Below, piece after piece: positions 48,502-57,323 of a DNA stretch of 64,000 nucleotides. The position numbers and the translations under genes are program-made. Each line of letters starts with the position of its first letter. The stretch's first letter is position 1. Below the pieces are notes generated by a model, which worked only from the letters and a program-made list of their open reading frames with translations, had not been told where the DNA came from and made no database searches. Location: the NCBI RefSeq assembly GCF_002284535.1, contig NZ_NPKH01000020.1, positions 744,001-808,000 on the forward strand, given 5' to 3'. The DNA comes from Mesorhizobium wenxiniae (GTDB taxonomy: Bacteria; Pseudomonadota; Alphaproteobacteria; Rhizobiales; Rhizobiaceae).

Positions 48502-49650
48502 CTAACTTGACCGGCCAAGCCACCGGACAATTTCGTAAGCCAGCATAGGGCGGCGAAACCCCTTCAGTGTCAGTTCGCCAACTGGAACGGATTCGACCAA
48601 TGATTCGACGGCGCCAAGAACCCGTTGGCTGACAAGAATCTGGCGAGACCTGGCCTCCTCGCACAATCGGGCCGCGTGGTTCGACACAGTGCCGATCACC
48701 GCATAGTCCGCGCGCTGATCGAAACCGATCCGCCCGATGGTGGCGTGGCCTCGGGCGATACCGATTCCGAAGCCAAGCAAGTAGTCCCGTTTGCGCCATC
48801 GCTCTGAATGTTCGTCAATTGCGTCACGCATCGCCGCAGCCATTGAGACAGCCCTCTCAGTGTGATCGGCACAGGGCAGCGGATCGTTGAAAACCACCAC
48901 GATACCGTCGCCCACGAACCGCTCCAAAGTCCCCTCGTGACGGACGATTTGTTCGCCGAGACAGGAATGGTACTCGCCAAGAACCGTCATTACCTCCTCG
49001 GGCTCGGCAGTCTCGGCGAAGGCTGTAAAGCCGCGCAGATCGCAGAAAACTACGGTCACCTCGCGACGATGGCTTTGAAGAAGCGCGTCGCCATTGCCTG
49101 CCGCAACGACAAGGTCGGCGACCTGCGCGGGAAGAAACCGTCGGAGCCGGCCCATTCGCTCGATCTCCGTAACCTGCTCCGCCACTGTTTGTTCAAGGGA
49201 GCGATTCCATGCAGCCAATTGCGCTGCCTGATCTTCGAGGAGCCGCGTCTGGCTCTCCACGGTATCGTATAGCGCCTTCTGGCGCAGCATCGAGCGCACG
49301 CGCGCCAGTAGCGCCTTGTGCTCGAACGGCTTGGTCAGATAGTCGTCGCCGCCGGCATCCAATCCCTCGACCACATCTCGCGTATCGGCTTTTGCGGTGA
49401 CAAGGATAACCGGGATCGATCGCAGCGAAACGTCTGCCTTGAGCATCCGCGCGACGCTTATCCCGTCGAGCTTCGGCATCATGATGTCGAGGAGGATCAG
49501 GTCCGGCTTGAGGCTGCGCACCTTCGAAAGCCCCTCTTCGCCGTCGGCTGCTGTCACCACTTCGTAGCCATTCGCCTCGAGGCGCATACGCAGGATTTCG
49601 AGGTTTTCCGGGGTATCGTCGACGGCGAGAATGCGAGGCGGATCGTGCAA
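48502..49650 (-). CDS. Receiver-domain adenylate/guanylate cyclase
   Basis: A 382-residue protein. A CheY-like receiver fills residues 1-125 (ILAVDDTPENLEIL, phospho-acceptor Asp55 in LILLDIMMPK, LTKPF); a coiled-coil linker follows at 130-170; and a class III nucleotidyl cyclase fills 195-345 with catalytic aspartates in FCDLRGFT (Asp204) and FVGDGIVVVFN (Asp248). It would turn a phosphoryl signal into cAMP or cGMP. I take a TTG at 49650 as the start: AGGGAGA lies 7 bases upstream and the receiver begins immediately after; the ATG at 49761 would sit inside the upstream gene. Last gene of the 48.5-57.3 kb unit. Confidence 0.88.
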   Translation of the reverse strand: MHDPPRILAVDDTPENLEILRMRLEANGYEVVTAADGEEGLSKVRSLKPDLILLDIMMPKLDGISVARMLKADVSLRSIPVILVTAKADTRDVVEGLDAGGDDYLTKPFEHKALLARVRSMLRQKALYDTVESQTRLLEDQAAQLAAWNRSLEQTVAEQVTEIERMGRLRRFLPAQVADLVVAAGNGDALLQSHRREVTVVFCDLRGFTAFAETAEPEEVMTVLGEYHSCLGEQIVRHEGTLERFVGDGIVVVFNDPLPCADHTERAVSMAAAMRDAIDEHSERWRKRDYLLGFGIGIARGHATIGRIGFDQRADYAVIGTVSNHAARLCEEARSRQILVSQRVLGAVESLVESVPVGELTLKGFRRPMLAYEIVRWLGRSS

Positions 49651-49663
49651 GGCCCTGTCTCCC

Positions 49664-50029
49664 TTAGGAAAGCAACTCGCGGATCTTGGCAAGCAGCTGG
49701 CGCGGACTGAATGGCTTGGCAATGTAGCCATCGCACCCGGCAGCAAGGGCTTTCGCCTCATCGCCCGACAATGCGTAGGAGGTGACGGCGACTATCGGAA
49801 TGTGCCGGAGCGCCGGGTCAGCCTTTATGCGGCGGGCAGCTTCATATCCGTCGATCACCGGAAGCTGAATGTCCATCAGGATCAGGTCTGGCTTCTCAGC
49901 TGCAGCGGCAGCGACACCGGCAGCACCGTCCGCGGCCTCGATCAGTTCGTATTCGGTGGTGGCGATGAGATCGCGTATGATCTGCCGGTTGTCCTCGGTG
50001 TCTTCCACCATCAGGATTCGCTTGCTCAT
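49664..50029 (-). CDS. Stand-alone receiver (DivK/CheY-like response regulator)
   Basis: A 121-residue single-domain receiver: MSKRILMVEDTEDNRQII, phospho-acceptor Asp53 in LILMDIQLP, the TSYA switch threonine and AKPFSPRQL. It has no output domain, so it can act as a phosphotransfer intermediate between the histidine kinase and the receiver-cyclase. It overlaps the kinase by four bases and is followed 13 bases later by the cyclase. Confidence 0.93.
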   Translation of the reverse strand: MSKRILMVEDTEDNRQIIRDLIATTEYELIEAADGAAGVAAAAAEKPDLILMDIQLPVIDGYEAARRIKADPALRHIPIVAVTSYALSGDEAKALAAGCDGYIAKPFSPRQLLAKIRELLS

Positions 50030-52134
50030 GCTGCCTTCACATCCTCTCCCACTCGGATCGGTATTTTCATGCGGAATGTCGAGCCTGAACCGGGCACGGA
50101 CTCGACGCCTATGGTTCCACCATGCATTTCCACGATACGCTTCGAGATCGCCAGGCCGAGACCCGTGCCACCTTTTTGCCTGGTGCTGCTGTTGTCGACC
50201 TGTTGGAATTCATCGAAGATGAGCGCCTGGTCTGTGGGCGCAATGCCGGGACCCGTGTCGCGTACAATTATTTCGAAATGTCCGTCGACCGCGTCGGCAA
50301 GAATGTCGATCGCGCCCCTCTCGGTGAACTTGACGGCATTGCCGGCGAGATTGAGCAGGACCTGGGTCAGGCGGCGTTCGTCCCCGCGGCCCAGCGGAAG
50401 GTTTTCGGCGACCGTGGCAGCGAGCGAAAGCCCTTTTGAACGCGCCAGCGGCTCCACAGCTGTAACGGTCGATCGAACAATTTGCCCAACGGAATAATCC
50501 TCGAGCGCCAGCGTAAGCTGGCCCGCTTCGATCTTTGAAAGATCGAGCACGTCGTTGATAAGCCCCAGCAGATGACGGCCGTTTGCCTGCACGCGCGCAA
50601 CCGTCGTTTTTGCCTTGTCCGGGAGCTCGCCGTAAATCCCGTCGACCAACAGTTCGGTGAACCCCAGGACCGAATTGAGTGGCGTCCTGAGCTCGTGGCT
50701 CATATTCGCGAGGAACTGAGACTTGTGGCGGCTGGCCGCCTCCAGCTCCTGGCTTTTTTCCTCTATCTCGCGGAACAGCTTCGCGTTTTGGATGGCCAGT
50801 ACCGATTGGTCTGCAAAGGTTTCCATCAGATGGACGATTTGCTGGTCGAATTCACCGGGCTTGCGGCGCCTGACGACGAGCGCGCCGACGATCTTGTTCG
50901 GCCTTAGGAGGGGAACCACCAGAACGCCGCGATATCCGGCATCGAGGACGACTTTCTGAACGGGAGACGGCGTTCGCACACTGAGATCCGGCACCTGGAC
51001 AGGCGCGCGGCGCAATGCGGCGTCGCCAATCCCCGGATCGTTCAGCCCGATGGCCTGGTTGGAAATCGCGGCAATGAGCTCATCGCCCATCCCATAAGTC
51101 GCGCGCGGGCGGAATTGTTGCCTGGTGCTGCTGAACACATAGATGGTGCCCGCATCCGTTTCCGAGAGTTGAACCGCCTTCGCCACGATCGTCTGTAGCA
51201 CTGTGTCGAGATCGAGCGTCGAATTGACCGCCTTGCTGACTTCCCCGAGCGCCTCCAGTTCGCCGACCGAGCGCGCAAGCTCGGCCGTGCGCGCCTGCAC
51301 CTCCTGGTAAAGCCGCCCCAGCTGCTCGGAGGTTTGGTTGACATTGCCGGCGAGCACTCCAAGCTCGTCCCGATTAACGACGGTGACCTGTTGGGCAAAC
51401 TCCCCTGCTGCAATCTGGCGCAGACGCGTTTCGATCTTCTTGACGGGCTCGATCAACGACCATGAGATGATGTAGCCCAGCGCCAGCGCCAGCAGGATGC
51501 TGCCCACCGCAAAGGAGACCACAATCAGCCGGGAGGTGCCGTACGCCCCCTCGGTCGTTTCGATGGCGGTCACCATGTCGGCTTCGGCGATGTTGACCAA
51601 CTGGTTCGTCAGCCGCTCGAGGCGGTCGGCCGAAGGCATGATCTCAGCCTGCTGAACCTTGCGCGCCTCCTCCGTGCGGCCGGCGCGGACGAGCTCCACG
51701 ACATGCGTCACCCCCGCCGTAAACCGGTCGTACTCTTGCCGGACCTGGCCGAGCACTTCCGCCTCAACTTCGGCGACGAACTCCATGCGGTCGAGGTCGT
51801 AGCCAAACTGATTGAGCTGGCGCAGCGCTGCATCCAGCATCCGGTCGTCCTGAAGCACGAGCGCGGTCGAGATGCTGTAGAGTTGGTTTGTCGTGTCGTG
51901 CTGGACCTGGCGGTAGGCTGCGATCCTGCGCTGCAGCTTGATCAACTCGTTTGTTTGATCGTTGACCCCGCTCAACACCTGCAACCCGACCGCCCCGAGC
52001 ACTATTAACAGGCCGACGATCGACAGAAACGCGATCAGCAGCTTGGTCTGGACACGCGCCGGCAGCCGCGCAACCCAGCCGACCAGCCGGTTTGTGATAT
52101 CATTTGGATTCGCCCAAGAGGCTGAGAAGGTCAC
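50026..52134 (-). CDS. Membrane sensor histidine kinase with HAMP and GAF domains
   Basis: A 702-residue kinase. Two membrane segments (about 31-53 and 203-226) flank a helical periplasmic sensor of about 150 residues; a HAMP domain follows (225-280), then a GAF domain (295-455), HisKA with His480 in FLANMSHELRTPLNSVLGF, and HATPase with NLAGNAVKF, RDTGPGIAP and GGTGLGLAI. The periplasmic part resembles four-helix ligand sensors and could contact the exported binding proteins encoded upstream. It overlaps the SCO1-like gene by 35 bases and the stand-alone receiver by four. Confidence 0.92.
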   Translation of the reverse strand: MTFSASWANPNDITNRLVGWVARLPARVQTKLLIAFLSIVGLLIVLGAVGLQVLSGVNDQTNELIKLQRRIAAYRQVQHDTTNQLYSISTALVLQDDRMLDAALRQLNQFGYDLDRMEFVAEVEAEVLGQVRQEYDRFTAGVTHVVELVRAGRTEEARKVQQAEIMPSADRLERLTNQLVNIAEADMVTAIETTEGAYGTSRLIVVSFAVGSILLALALGYIISWSLIEPVKKIETRLRQIAAGEFAQQVTVVNRDELGVLAGNVNQTSEQLGRLYQEVQARTAELARSVGELEALGEVSKAVNSTLDLDTVLQTIVAKAVQLSETDAGTIYVFSSTRQQFRPRATYGMGDELIAAISNQAIGLNDPGIGDAALRRAPVQVPDLSVRTPSPVQKVVLDAGYRGVLVVPLLRPNKIVGALVVRRRKPGEFDQQIVHLMETFADQSVLAIQNAKLFREIEEKSQELEAASRHKSQFLANMSHELRTPLNSVLGFTELLVDGIYGELPDKAKTTVARVQANGRHLLGLINDVLDLSKIEAGQLTLALEDYSVGQIVRSTVTAVEPLARSKGLSLAATVAENLPLGRGDERRLTQVLLNLAGNAVKFTERGAIDILADAVDGHFEIIVRDTGPGIAPTDQALIFDEFQQVDNSSTRQKGGTGLGLAISKRIVEMHGGTIGVESVPGSGSTFRMKIPIRVGEDVKAA

Positions 52135-52687
52135 CCCGGAACTCCTCCAAGTCGAACCGGACGCCGAGATACTGTACGCGCAAGGTGCCAGTCGGGTCTA
52201 TGAGCGACGTCAGGAATGTGTGATCGACGTCTCCTTTCGCCACCTTCCTCGCGAAGATGCCGTACTTCCGTCCGACCTCACGGATGCTCGTCGGATCGCC
52301 GGTGAGAAACGCCCAACCGTCCAGATCAGCGCCGAAGTCCTGTGCATATTGCTTCAGCACTTCGGGCGTATCGTGCTCCGGATCGACGGTGATCGAAACG
52401 AAGGCAACCTTGGGCCCGAACGCAGAACCTAGCTTGTCCTGCACGTGCGCCATGTTGGCGGTCAGCATCGGGCAGATGTCAGTGCAGGAAGCATAAATGA
52501 AAGTGACGGCGACCACCCTGCCGCGAAAGTCGCGAAGCGACACGCGCGCGCCGTCCTGCGATATCAGGTTAAAATCCGGCGCCGGCCCGATCATCGGAAG
52601 GCGCTGATCGTGCGGCGCGTCATGCGCATATGCCGGCCAAGGAACAAGCAGCGCCAATAGCAGAATGCGTGCCGGCCACCCGCTCAC
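52100..52687 (-). CDS. SCO1/SenC-family protein
   Basis: A 195-residue exported thioredoxin-fold protein. A signal peptide (residues 1-21, ending AYAH) precedes the fold; the copper/thiol site CTDIC is at Cys68-Cys72 and the third ligand His156 is in DVDHTF, so metal binding should be intact. SCO proteins deliver copper to cytochrome oxidase or act as thiol-disulfide partners. No oxidase gene is nearby; here it overlaps a binding-protein gene (ATGA) and the kinase gene by 35 bases, implying a role in this signalling unit. Confidence 0.92.
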   Translation of the reverse strand: MSGWPARILLLALLVPWPAYAHDAPHDQRLPMIGPAPDFNLISQDGARVSLRDFRGRVVAVTFIYASCTDICPMLTANMAHVQDKLGSAFGPKVAFVSITVDPEHDTPEVLKQYAQDFGADLDGWAFLTGDPTSIREVGRKYGIFARKVAKGDVDHTFLTSLIDPTGTLRVQYLGVRFDLEEFRGDLLSLLGESK

Positions 52688-53694
52688 GTCTTCAACTCGC
52701 GCTTCAGCTCGTCGACGAACCGCCAGTCAGTGCCCTCGGTGAGGATCGCCTGCGGAGTTGACTTGATCATGCCTGTCTCATGCATCCGCAGCGCGTAGAA
52801 CCGCAGCGATGCTTCGCCATCATAATCCCGCCACCGGTCGTACCGGATGTCGTTCAGCGTTTGCAGTGCGTATTCATAGCTGGGGACGAAACCTCGATCG
52901 ACCATCTGCTGCGCAACCAACGGCGGATCTGACGCGCAGAGGTCGGCGCCCTTGAAGATGGCCCGCAGGATATGCTTGGTCGCCACTGGGTATTTGTTCA
53001 CATAGTCCGCAGTGGCGGAAATCATGCAGCAGAAATGCTGCGACCACGGCGGGTCGGTGGTCGAGTTGAGGATCGTATGGCCGATTTTCCGGGCGCGCAG
53101 CTCCTGTGTACGGGGCGGCTGGCCGAGGAATGCATCGAACTTTCCTTCGACAAAGCCTTCCGCGAAATTGTGTTCTTCTATGACCCATTCGATGTCGTTG
53201 ACGGGATCGAGCCCGACATAGGCGGCCATCAGAGAAACCAACACGTATTGCGGCGAATCGAGGGTAAACACGCCAACCCGCTTTCCCCGCAGATCCGTGA
53301 TGCCTGCGACGCTGTCGTTGGCGATCAGTTCGAGGCAACCGGAGTGCAGTCCGCCAAGCACCCTGATCGGCACGCCGGCATCAATCGACGCCACATGAAT
53401 CGGCACGTAGTTCACACTGAAATCCATCTCGTTATTTGCAATCCACACCGAATGATCAACGCTGGTGTCACCTTGCACATAGCGGACATCGATGAAGCCC
53501 TCGGCGCGCAGCATCTCTCCCGCGATGTACACGCCCGCCCAGCAATAGGCGCCGCCGACGTACCGTGGCAGACGGACGGATGTGGTCTCCGGCGGCGGCT
53601 CGGCCTTAGCCTGCGTCGCGGTGCCGATAAAGCCTGCGGCCCCGGCTGCGGCTGCGCCGGCCAGGAAGCGACGGCGATTCTGGATGATCTGCAT
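52684..53694 (-). CDS. Tat-exported SsuA/NMT1-like substrate-binding protein, paralog 1
   Basis: A 336-residue protein starting with a Tat signal (NRRRFLAG, residues 6-13, then an alanine/glycine stretch) and a periplasmic type II binding fold of the NMT1/SsuA kind (sulfonate, nitrate, taurine or pyrimidine-precursor family). Cysteines at 51 (AYCWAG), 120 (HSGC), 222-223 (WSQHFCCM) and 253 (DLCASDP) recur at the same sites in its paralogs. It ends with DWRFVDELKRELKT. Strong AAGGAGAA before the ATG. Closest to the SCO1-like gene, which it overlaps by ATGA. No permease or ATPase accompanies it. Confidence 0.87.
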   Translation of the reverse strand: MQIIQNRRRFLAGAAAAGAAGFIGTATQAKAEPPPETTSVRLPRYVGGAYCWAGVYIAGEMLRAEGFIDVRYVQGDTSVDHSVWIANNEMDFSVNYVPIHVASIDAGVPIRVLGGLHSGCLELIANDSVAGITDLRGKRVGVFTLDSPQYVLVSLMAAYVGLDPVNDIEWVIEEHNFAEGFVEGKFDAFLGQPPRTQELRARKIGHTILNSTTDPPWSQHFCCMISATADYVNKYPVATKHILRAIFKGADLCASDPPLVAQQMVDRGFVPSYEYALQTLNDIRYDRWRDYDGEASLRFYALRMHETGMIKSTPQAILTEGTDWRFVDELKRELKT

Positions 53695-53740
53695 GGGGTT
53701 CTCCTTTCCGTGGAAACAGCACCGCGGGCCGATTGCCTGA

Positions 53741-54757
53741 TCAGGTCTTCAATTCGCGCTTCAGCTCGTCAAGAAATCTCCAGTCCGTTCCGTCGGCGAT
53801 GATCTGCTGTGGGCTCGACTTGATCATGCCCGTCTCCTGCATGCGCAGCGCGTAGAAGCGCATCGAGGCTTCGGCATCGTAGTCCCGCCAGACGTCGTAT
53901 CGCGTGTCGCTCAGCGTTTGCAGCGCGTATTCGTAGCTGTCGACGAAACCTCGCTCGACCATCTGCCCTGCACTCCATGCGGGATTCGACGCGCAGAGGT
54001 CGGCGCCCTTGACGATGGCCCTGAGCACGCGCTTGGTCGCGACCGGGTACTTGTTCACGTAGTCCGCAGCGGCCGAGGTCATGCAGCAGAAGTGCTGCGA
54101 CCACGGGCGGTCGACCGTAGTGTTGAGGAGCGTGTGGCCGATTTTCTTGGCGCGCAGTTGCTGCGTCTCCGGCGGCGTGAAGAGATATGCATCGAACTTT
54201 CCTTTGGCGAAGGCTTCCACCGGCTTGCTTTCCTGGACCCATTCGATGTCGTTGTTGGGATCCAGTCCGATATAGGCCGCCATAAGGGCAACCAGTACGC
54301 GCGACGGCGCATCGATGTCGTGCATGCCCACCCGCTTACCCTTGAGGTCCGGGATGCCTTCTACGCTGTCGTTGGCGATCAGTTCGAGGCACCCGGAGTG
54401 CAGACCGCCAAGCACCTTGATTGGCACGCCCGCGTCGATTGACGCGACATGGACTGGCGCGTAATTCATGCTGAAATCCGTGTCGCCGCGTGCAATCCAC
54501 ACCGCCTGATCGACTTTCTCGTCACCCTGCACATAGCGGACGTCGGTGAAGCCCTCCGCTTTGAGGAGCTCTCCCGCCAGGTACATCCCCGCCCAGCAGT
54601 AGGCACCATCGATCCACCTCGGCAGACGGACGGAGGTCGTTTCAGGAGGTGCCTCGGCCCAGGCCGATGTCGAGGTGCCGATAATGCCCGCTCCGCCGGC
54701 CGCCGTGAGGCCAGCCAAGAAGCGACGGCGGTTCTGGAAGTTCTGGATGATCTGCAT
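53741..54757 (-). CDS. Tat-exported SsuA/NMT1-like substrate-binding protein, paralog 2
   Basis: A 338-residue paralog, the most similar to paralog 1. The Tat motif is NRRRFLAG and the leader has an internal IQN duplication (MQIIQNFQNRR). The cysteine set is conserved: 54 (AYCWAG), 123 (HSGC), the FCCM pair and DLCASNP. The ligand cleft residues differ little from paralog 1 (SVRLPRWIDGAYCWAG). The start follows AAAGGAAAC. Gaps of about 46 bases to both neighbours carry related leader sequence. Confidence 0.87.
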   Translation of the reverse strand: MQIIQNFQNRRRFLAGLTAAGGAGIIGTSTSAWAEAPPETTSVRLPRWIDGAYCWAGMYLAGELLKAEGFTDVRYVQGDEKVDQAVWIARGDTDFSMNYAPVHVASIDAGVPIKVLGGLHSGCLELIANDSVEGIPDLKGKRVGMHDIDAPSRVLVALMAAYIGLDPNNDIEWVQESKPVEAFAKGKFDAYLFTPPETQQLRAKKIGHTLLNTTVDRPWSQHFCCMTSAAADYVNKYPVATKRVLRAIVKGADLCASNPAWSAGQMVERGFVDSYEYALQTLSDTRYDVWRDYDAEASMRFYALRMQETGMIKSSPQQIIADGTDWRFLDELKRELKT

Positions 54758-54804
54758 CGGAGTTTCCTTTCAAAAGAAAACAGCACTGCGTGCCCATCAC
54801 CCGC

Positions 54805-55812
54805 TCACGTTTTCAACTCACGCTTCAGCTCGTTGAGGAAGCGCCAGTCCGTTCCGTTGGCGATAATCTGGTGGGGGCTCGTCTTGATCATGCCGGCCTC
54901 ATGCAGGCGCAAGGCGTAAAACCGTACGGTGTCCTCGGGCTCGTATTCGCGCCACTTGCCATAAGGCACTTCCTTCATCGTCTGCAGGGCATAGTCATAG
55001 TTGGCGGTGAACCCGTTATCGACGATCTGTTGCGCGACGCGCTGCGGCTCTGCGACGCAAAGGTCTGCCGCCTTGAGAATGGCGCGCAAGACGCGCTTGG
55101 TGGCGACAGGGTTGTTCCGAACGAACTCCGCATTGCCCGCCAGCATGCAGCAGAAGTACTGCGACCATGGGCGGTCCACAGCGCTATTGACGATGACGTG
55201 ACCGATTTTGCGGTCGCGCAACTCCTGCGGATCGGGTGGAAGGCCAAGGAATGCATCGATTTTGCCCTCAACAAAGAGCTCCTTTGGCTTGATGGATGGA
55301 CTGGCAACCCAGTTGATGTCCCTCACAGGGTCAAGCCCGACATAAGTGGCCATACTTGCCAAGAACAGGTGGGGCCCTGATCCTATACTTGGCACGCCTA
55401 CGGTCCTGCCCTTCAGGTCTGTGATGCGGTGGATCCCTTCGCTCCCGAAGAGCTCGAAGCATCCCGTGTGCACGCCGGAAACCACCGTGATCGGTATTCC
55501 AAGATCCATCGGCACGATGAGATTTCCCGCGTAGTTCAGGCTAAAATCCACCTCGCCTGCTGCAATACTCTTCGTCGTTGCGTCACCTAGCTCAACTGCA
55601 ACATAGCGAACTTCGGTAAAGCCCTCTGCGTGCAGCAACTCCTTGGCGGCGTACTGTGGTGCCATGCAGATGGCAGGGAGTTTTGCGAGCCGGACCGTGG
55701 TCGTTTCGAGACCGCCCTCTTCGGCACGTGAATTTCGGGTGCCGACAACTCCGGCGACTCCTGCCGCCGCCATATTGGCCAAGAAGCGACGTCTGCTTTG
55801 GACCTTCTGCAT
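54805..55812 (-). CDS. Tat-exported SsuA/NMT1-like substrate-binding protein, paralog 3
   Basis: A 335-residue divergent member. It keeps the Tat signal (SRRRFLAN), the WSQYFCCM pair, VHTGCFEL and DLCVAEP, but the first ligand-site stretch is changed from GAYCWAG to PAICMAP and the mid-cleft region differs (GELGDATTKSI type), so a different ligand is likely. The frame opens with an ATG at 55824; I take the second ATG (55812) because GGAG lies the right distance upstream of it. Confidence 0.86.
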   Translation of the reverse strand: MQKVQSRRRFLANMAAAGVAGVVGTRNSRAEEGGLETTTVRLAKLPAICMAPQYAAKELLHAEGFTEVRYVAVELGDATTKSIAAGEVDFSLNYAGNLIVPMDLGIPITVVSGVHTGCFELFGSEGIHRITDLKGRTVGVPSIGSGPHLFLASMATYVGLDPVRDINWVASPSIKPKELFVEGKIDAFLGLPPDPQELRDRKIGHVIVNSAVDRPWSQYFCCMLAGNAEFVRNNPVATKRVLRAILKAADLCVAEPQRVAQQIVDNGFTANYDYALQTMKEVPYGKWREYEPEDTVRFYALRLHEAGMIKTSPHQIIANGTDWRFLNELKRELKT

Positions 55813-55863
55813 GGATATCTCCATCGTTAGCTTCGGCCAACGGGCAGTCGAGGCATCCGCGGG

Positions 55864-56265
55864 TCAAATCTGATGTCGGACTGAATCACTGAACGCGCAT
55901 CCACTCGGCCGCCCCTTCAACTGGACGCTGTTGTTGGAGCGAGTTGCTGTGCCGGCATCGATTGCGATGACGAACGCACTGGCGAACTCAAACCCGAAAT
56001 CCGCTTCGCCGTTTGTCATTTTCATCGGCGTATTGACGCCCGCATCCACGTCCACATAGGTGAGGCCGGTAAAGCCGTCGGCGCGCAACAGTTCCTCGGC
56101 GAGGTAGAGAGGTGCGTTGCAGGTGGCGGGGGTATGGGTGAAGCGGACGGTGGTCGTATCGAGCAGGGCATTCTCGGCGGATGAATTGCGACCGCCGGCA
56201 AGTCCAACGGCACCGATTGCACTCATACCGGCTAAGAAGCGGCGGCGGTTCTGGATGACCAGCAT
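55864..56265 (-). pseudogene. Truncated SsuA/NMT1-like binding protein
   Basis: The N-terminal third of a further paralog: the Tat motif NRRRFLAG and the strands TTVRFTHTPATCNAPLYLAEE up to FVIAIDAGT (about residue 98) align with the full-length copies. After that the sequence leaves the family and ends at a stop after about 133 codons, so two-thirds of the binding fold is missing. An AAGGGAG site is retained. Likely a deletion product of the tandem array. Confidence 0.8.
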
Positions 56266-56312
56266 TTGGACGCTCCCTTCCGTGGATACGGCACTGAGTG
56301 CCGGCCACACGC

Positions 56313-57323
56313 TCACAGTTTCAGCTCGTGCTTCAAGTCGTCGAGGAAGCGCCAGTCTGTTCCCTGGGCGATAATCTGTTGCGGGCTCGACTTGATCATG
56401 CCCGTCTCCTGCATTCGCAGCGCATAGAAGCGGACCGAATCCTCGGAATCGTAACCTCGCCACCTGTCGTGCTGGGCCTCTTTCAGCGTTATCAGAGCGA
56501 GGTCATAGCTGGGCAGGAAGCCTCGATCGACGAGTTCGCGCGCAGCCGATGCCGGATCCGACGCGCAGAAATCGATGGACTTCAGGATGGCGCGCAATAT
56601 GCGCTTGGTCGCAGCAGGGTACTTGTCCACGTAATCAGTCCTGCCGGCGACCATGCAGCAGTAATATTGTGACCAGGGCCGGTCGACGGCGTTGCTGATG
56701 ATCGTGTGGCCGATCTTCTTCGCGCGGAGGCCGGGCAACTCGGTGATGCCGGCGAGGAAGGCGTCGACCTTGCCTTCGATGAAATCCTGCATCGGAGAGA
56801 TGCCTAACACCCATTCGATCTCGTGAACGGGATCAAGCCCAACATAGTTGATCATCAAGCTGAGAAAGACATGCGGGTGGTCGTTGAACGCCCAAATCCC
56901 GACCCGTTTGCCCTTTAGGTCGGCAATGCCGTTGACGCTGTCATTGCCCCGCAGTTCCCAGCAGCCTGTGTGCACGCCGGTCAGGATTTTGATACTTGCC
57001 CCTGATTCGATGCTCCGGATGTGCATCGACGGCATGTTAAAATCGAAATCCGTGACGCCGGCGGTAAGCCACTCGGTGTTGTCGACGTTGGTGTCGCCTT
57101 GCACGTAGCGGACATCGGTCAATCCGTCGGCGCGCATCAACTCGCCCGCGAGATAGAGCGACGCCCAGCAGTAGGAGCCATCGATCCACCGCCCCAGACG
57201 GACGGAAGTCGTTTCCGGCGGCGGCTCCCGCGCAGCTTTGGATGGACGAATGTTGAAGAGTTGGGCTCCGCCGGCCGCCGTCAAGCCGGCCAGGAACGTG
57301 CGGCGATTTTGAATGATCTGCAT
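56313..57323 (-). CDS. Tat-exported SsuA/NMT1-like substrate-binding protein, paralog 5
   Basis: A 336-residue paralog and the first gene of the unit. The Tat signal is NRRTFLAG; cysteines are at SYCWAS, HTGCWEL, WSQYYCCM and DFCASDP. The binding core is like paralogs 1 and 2, with DFDFNMPSMHIRSIESGA at the position of the hinge. The frame is open to 57551, but the ATG at 57323 begins the Tat signal and follows a GAGAGGAAG site. The operon promoter should lie in the 785 bases upstream. Confidence 0.87.
   Translation of the reverse strand: MQIIQNRRTFLAGLTAAGGAQLFNIRPSKAAREPPPETTSVRLGRWIDGSYCWASLYLAGELMRADGLTDVRYVQGDTNVDNTEWLTAGVTDFDFNMPSMHIRSIESGASIKILTGVHTGCWELRGNDSVNGIADLKGKRVGIWAFNDHPHVFLSLMINYVGLDPVHEIEWVLGISPMQDFIEGKVDAFLAGITELPGLRAKKIGHTIISNAVDRPWSQYYCCMVAGRTDYVDKYPAATKRILRAILKSIDFCASDPASAARELVDRGFLPSYDLALITLKEAQHDRWRGYDSEDSVRFYALRMQETGMIKSSPQQIIAQGTDWRFLDDLKHELKL

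Noticed and set aside
52684-57323. Ordinary ABC uptake operon for sulfonate, nitrate or thiamine precursor
   Set aside because: No permease or ATPase gene is found beside the binding proteins; the neighbours are signalling genes.
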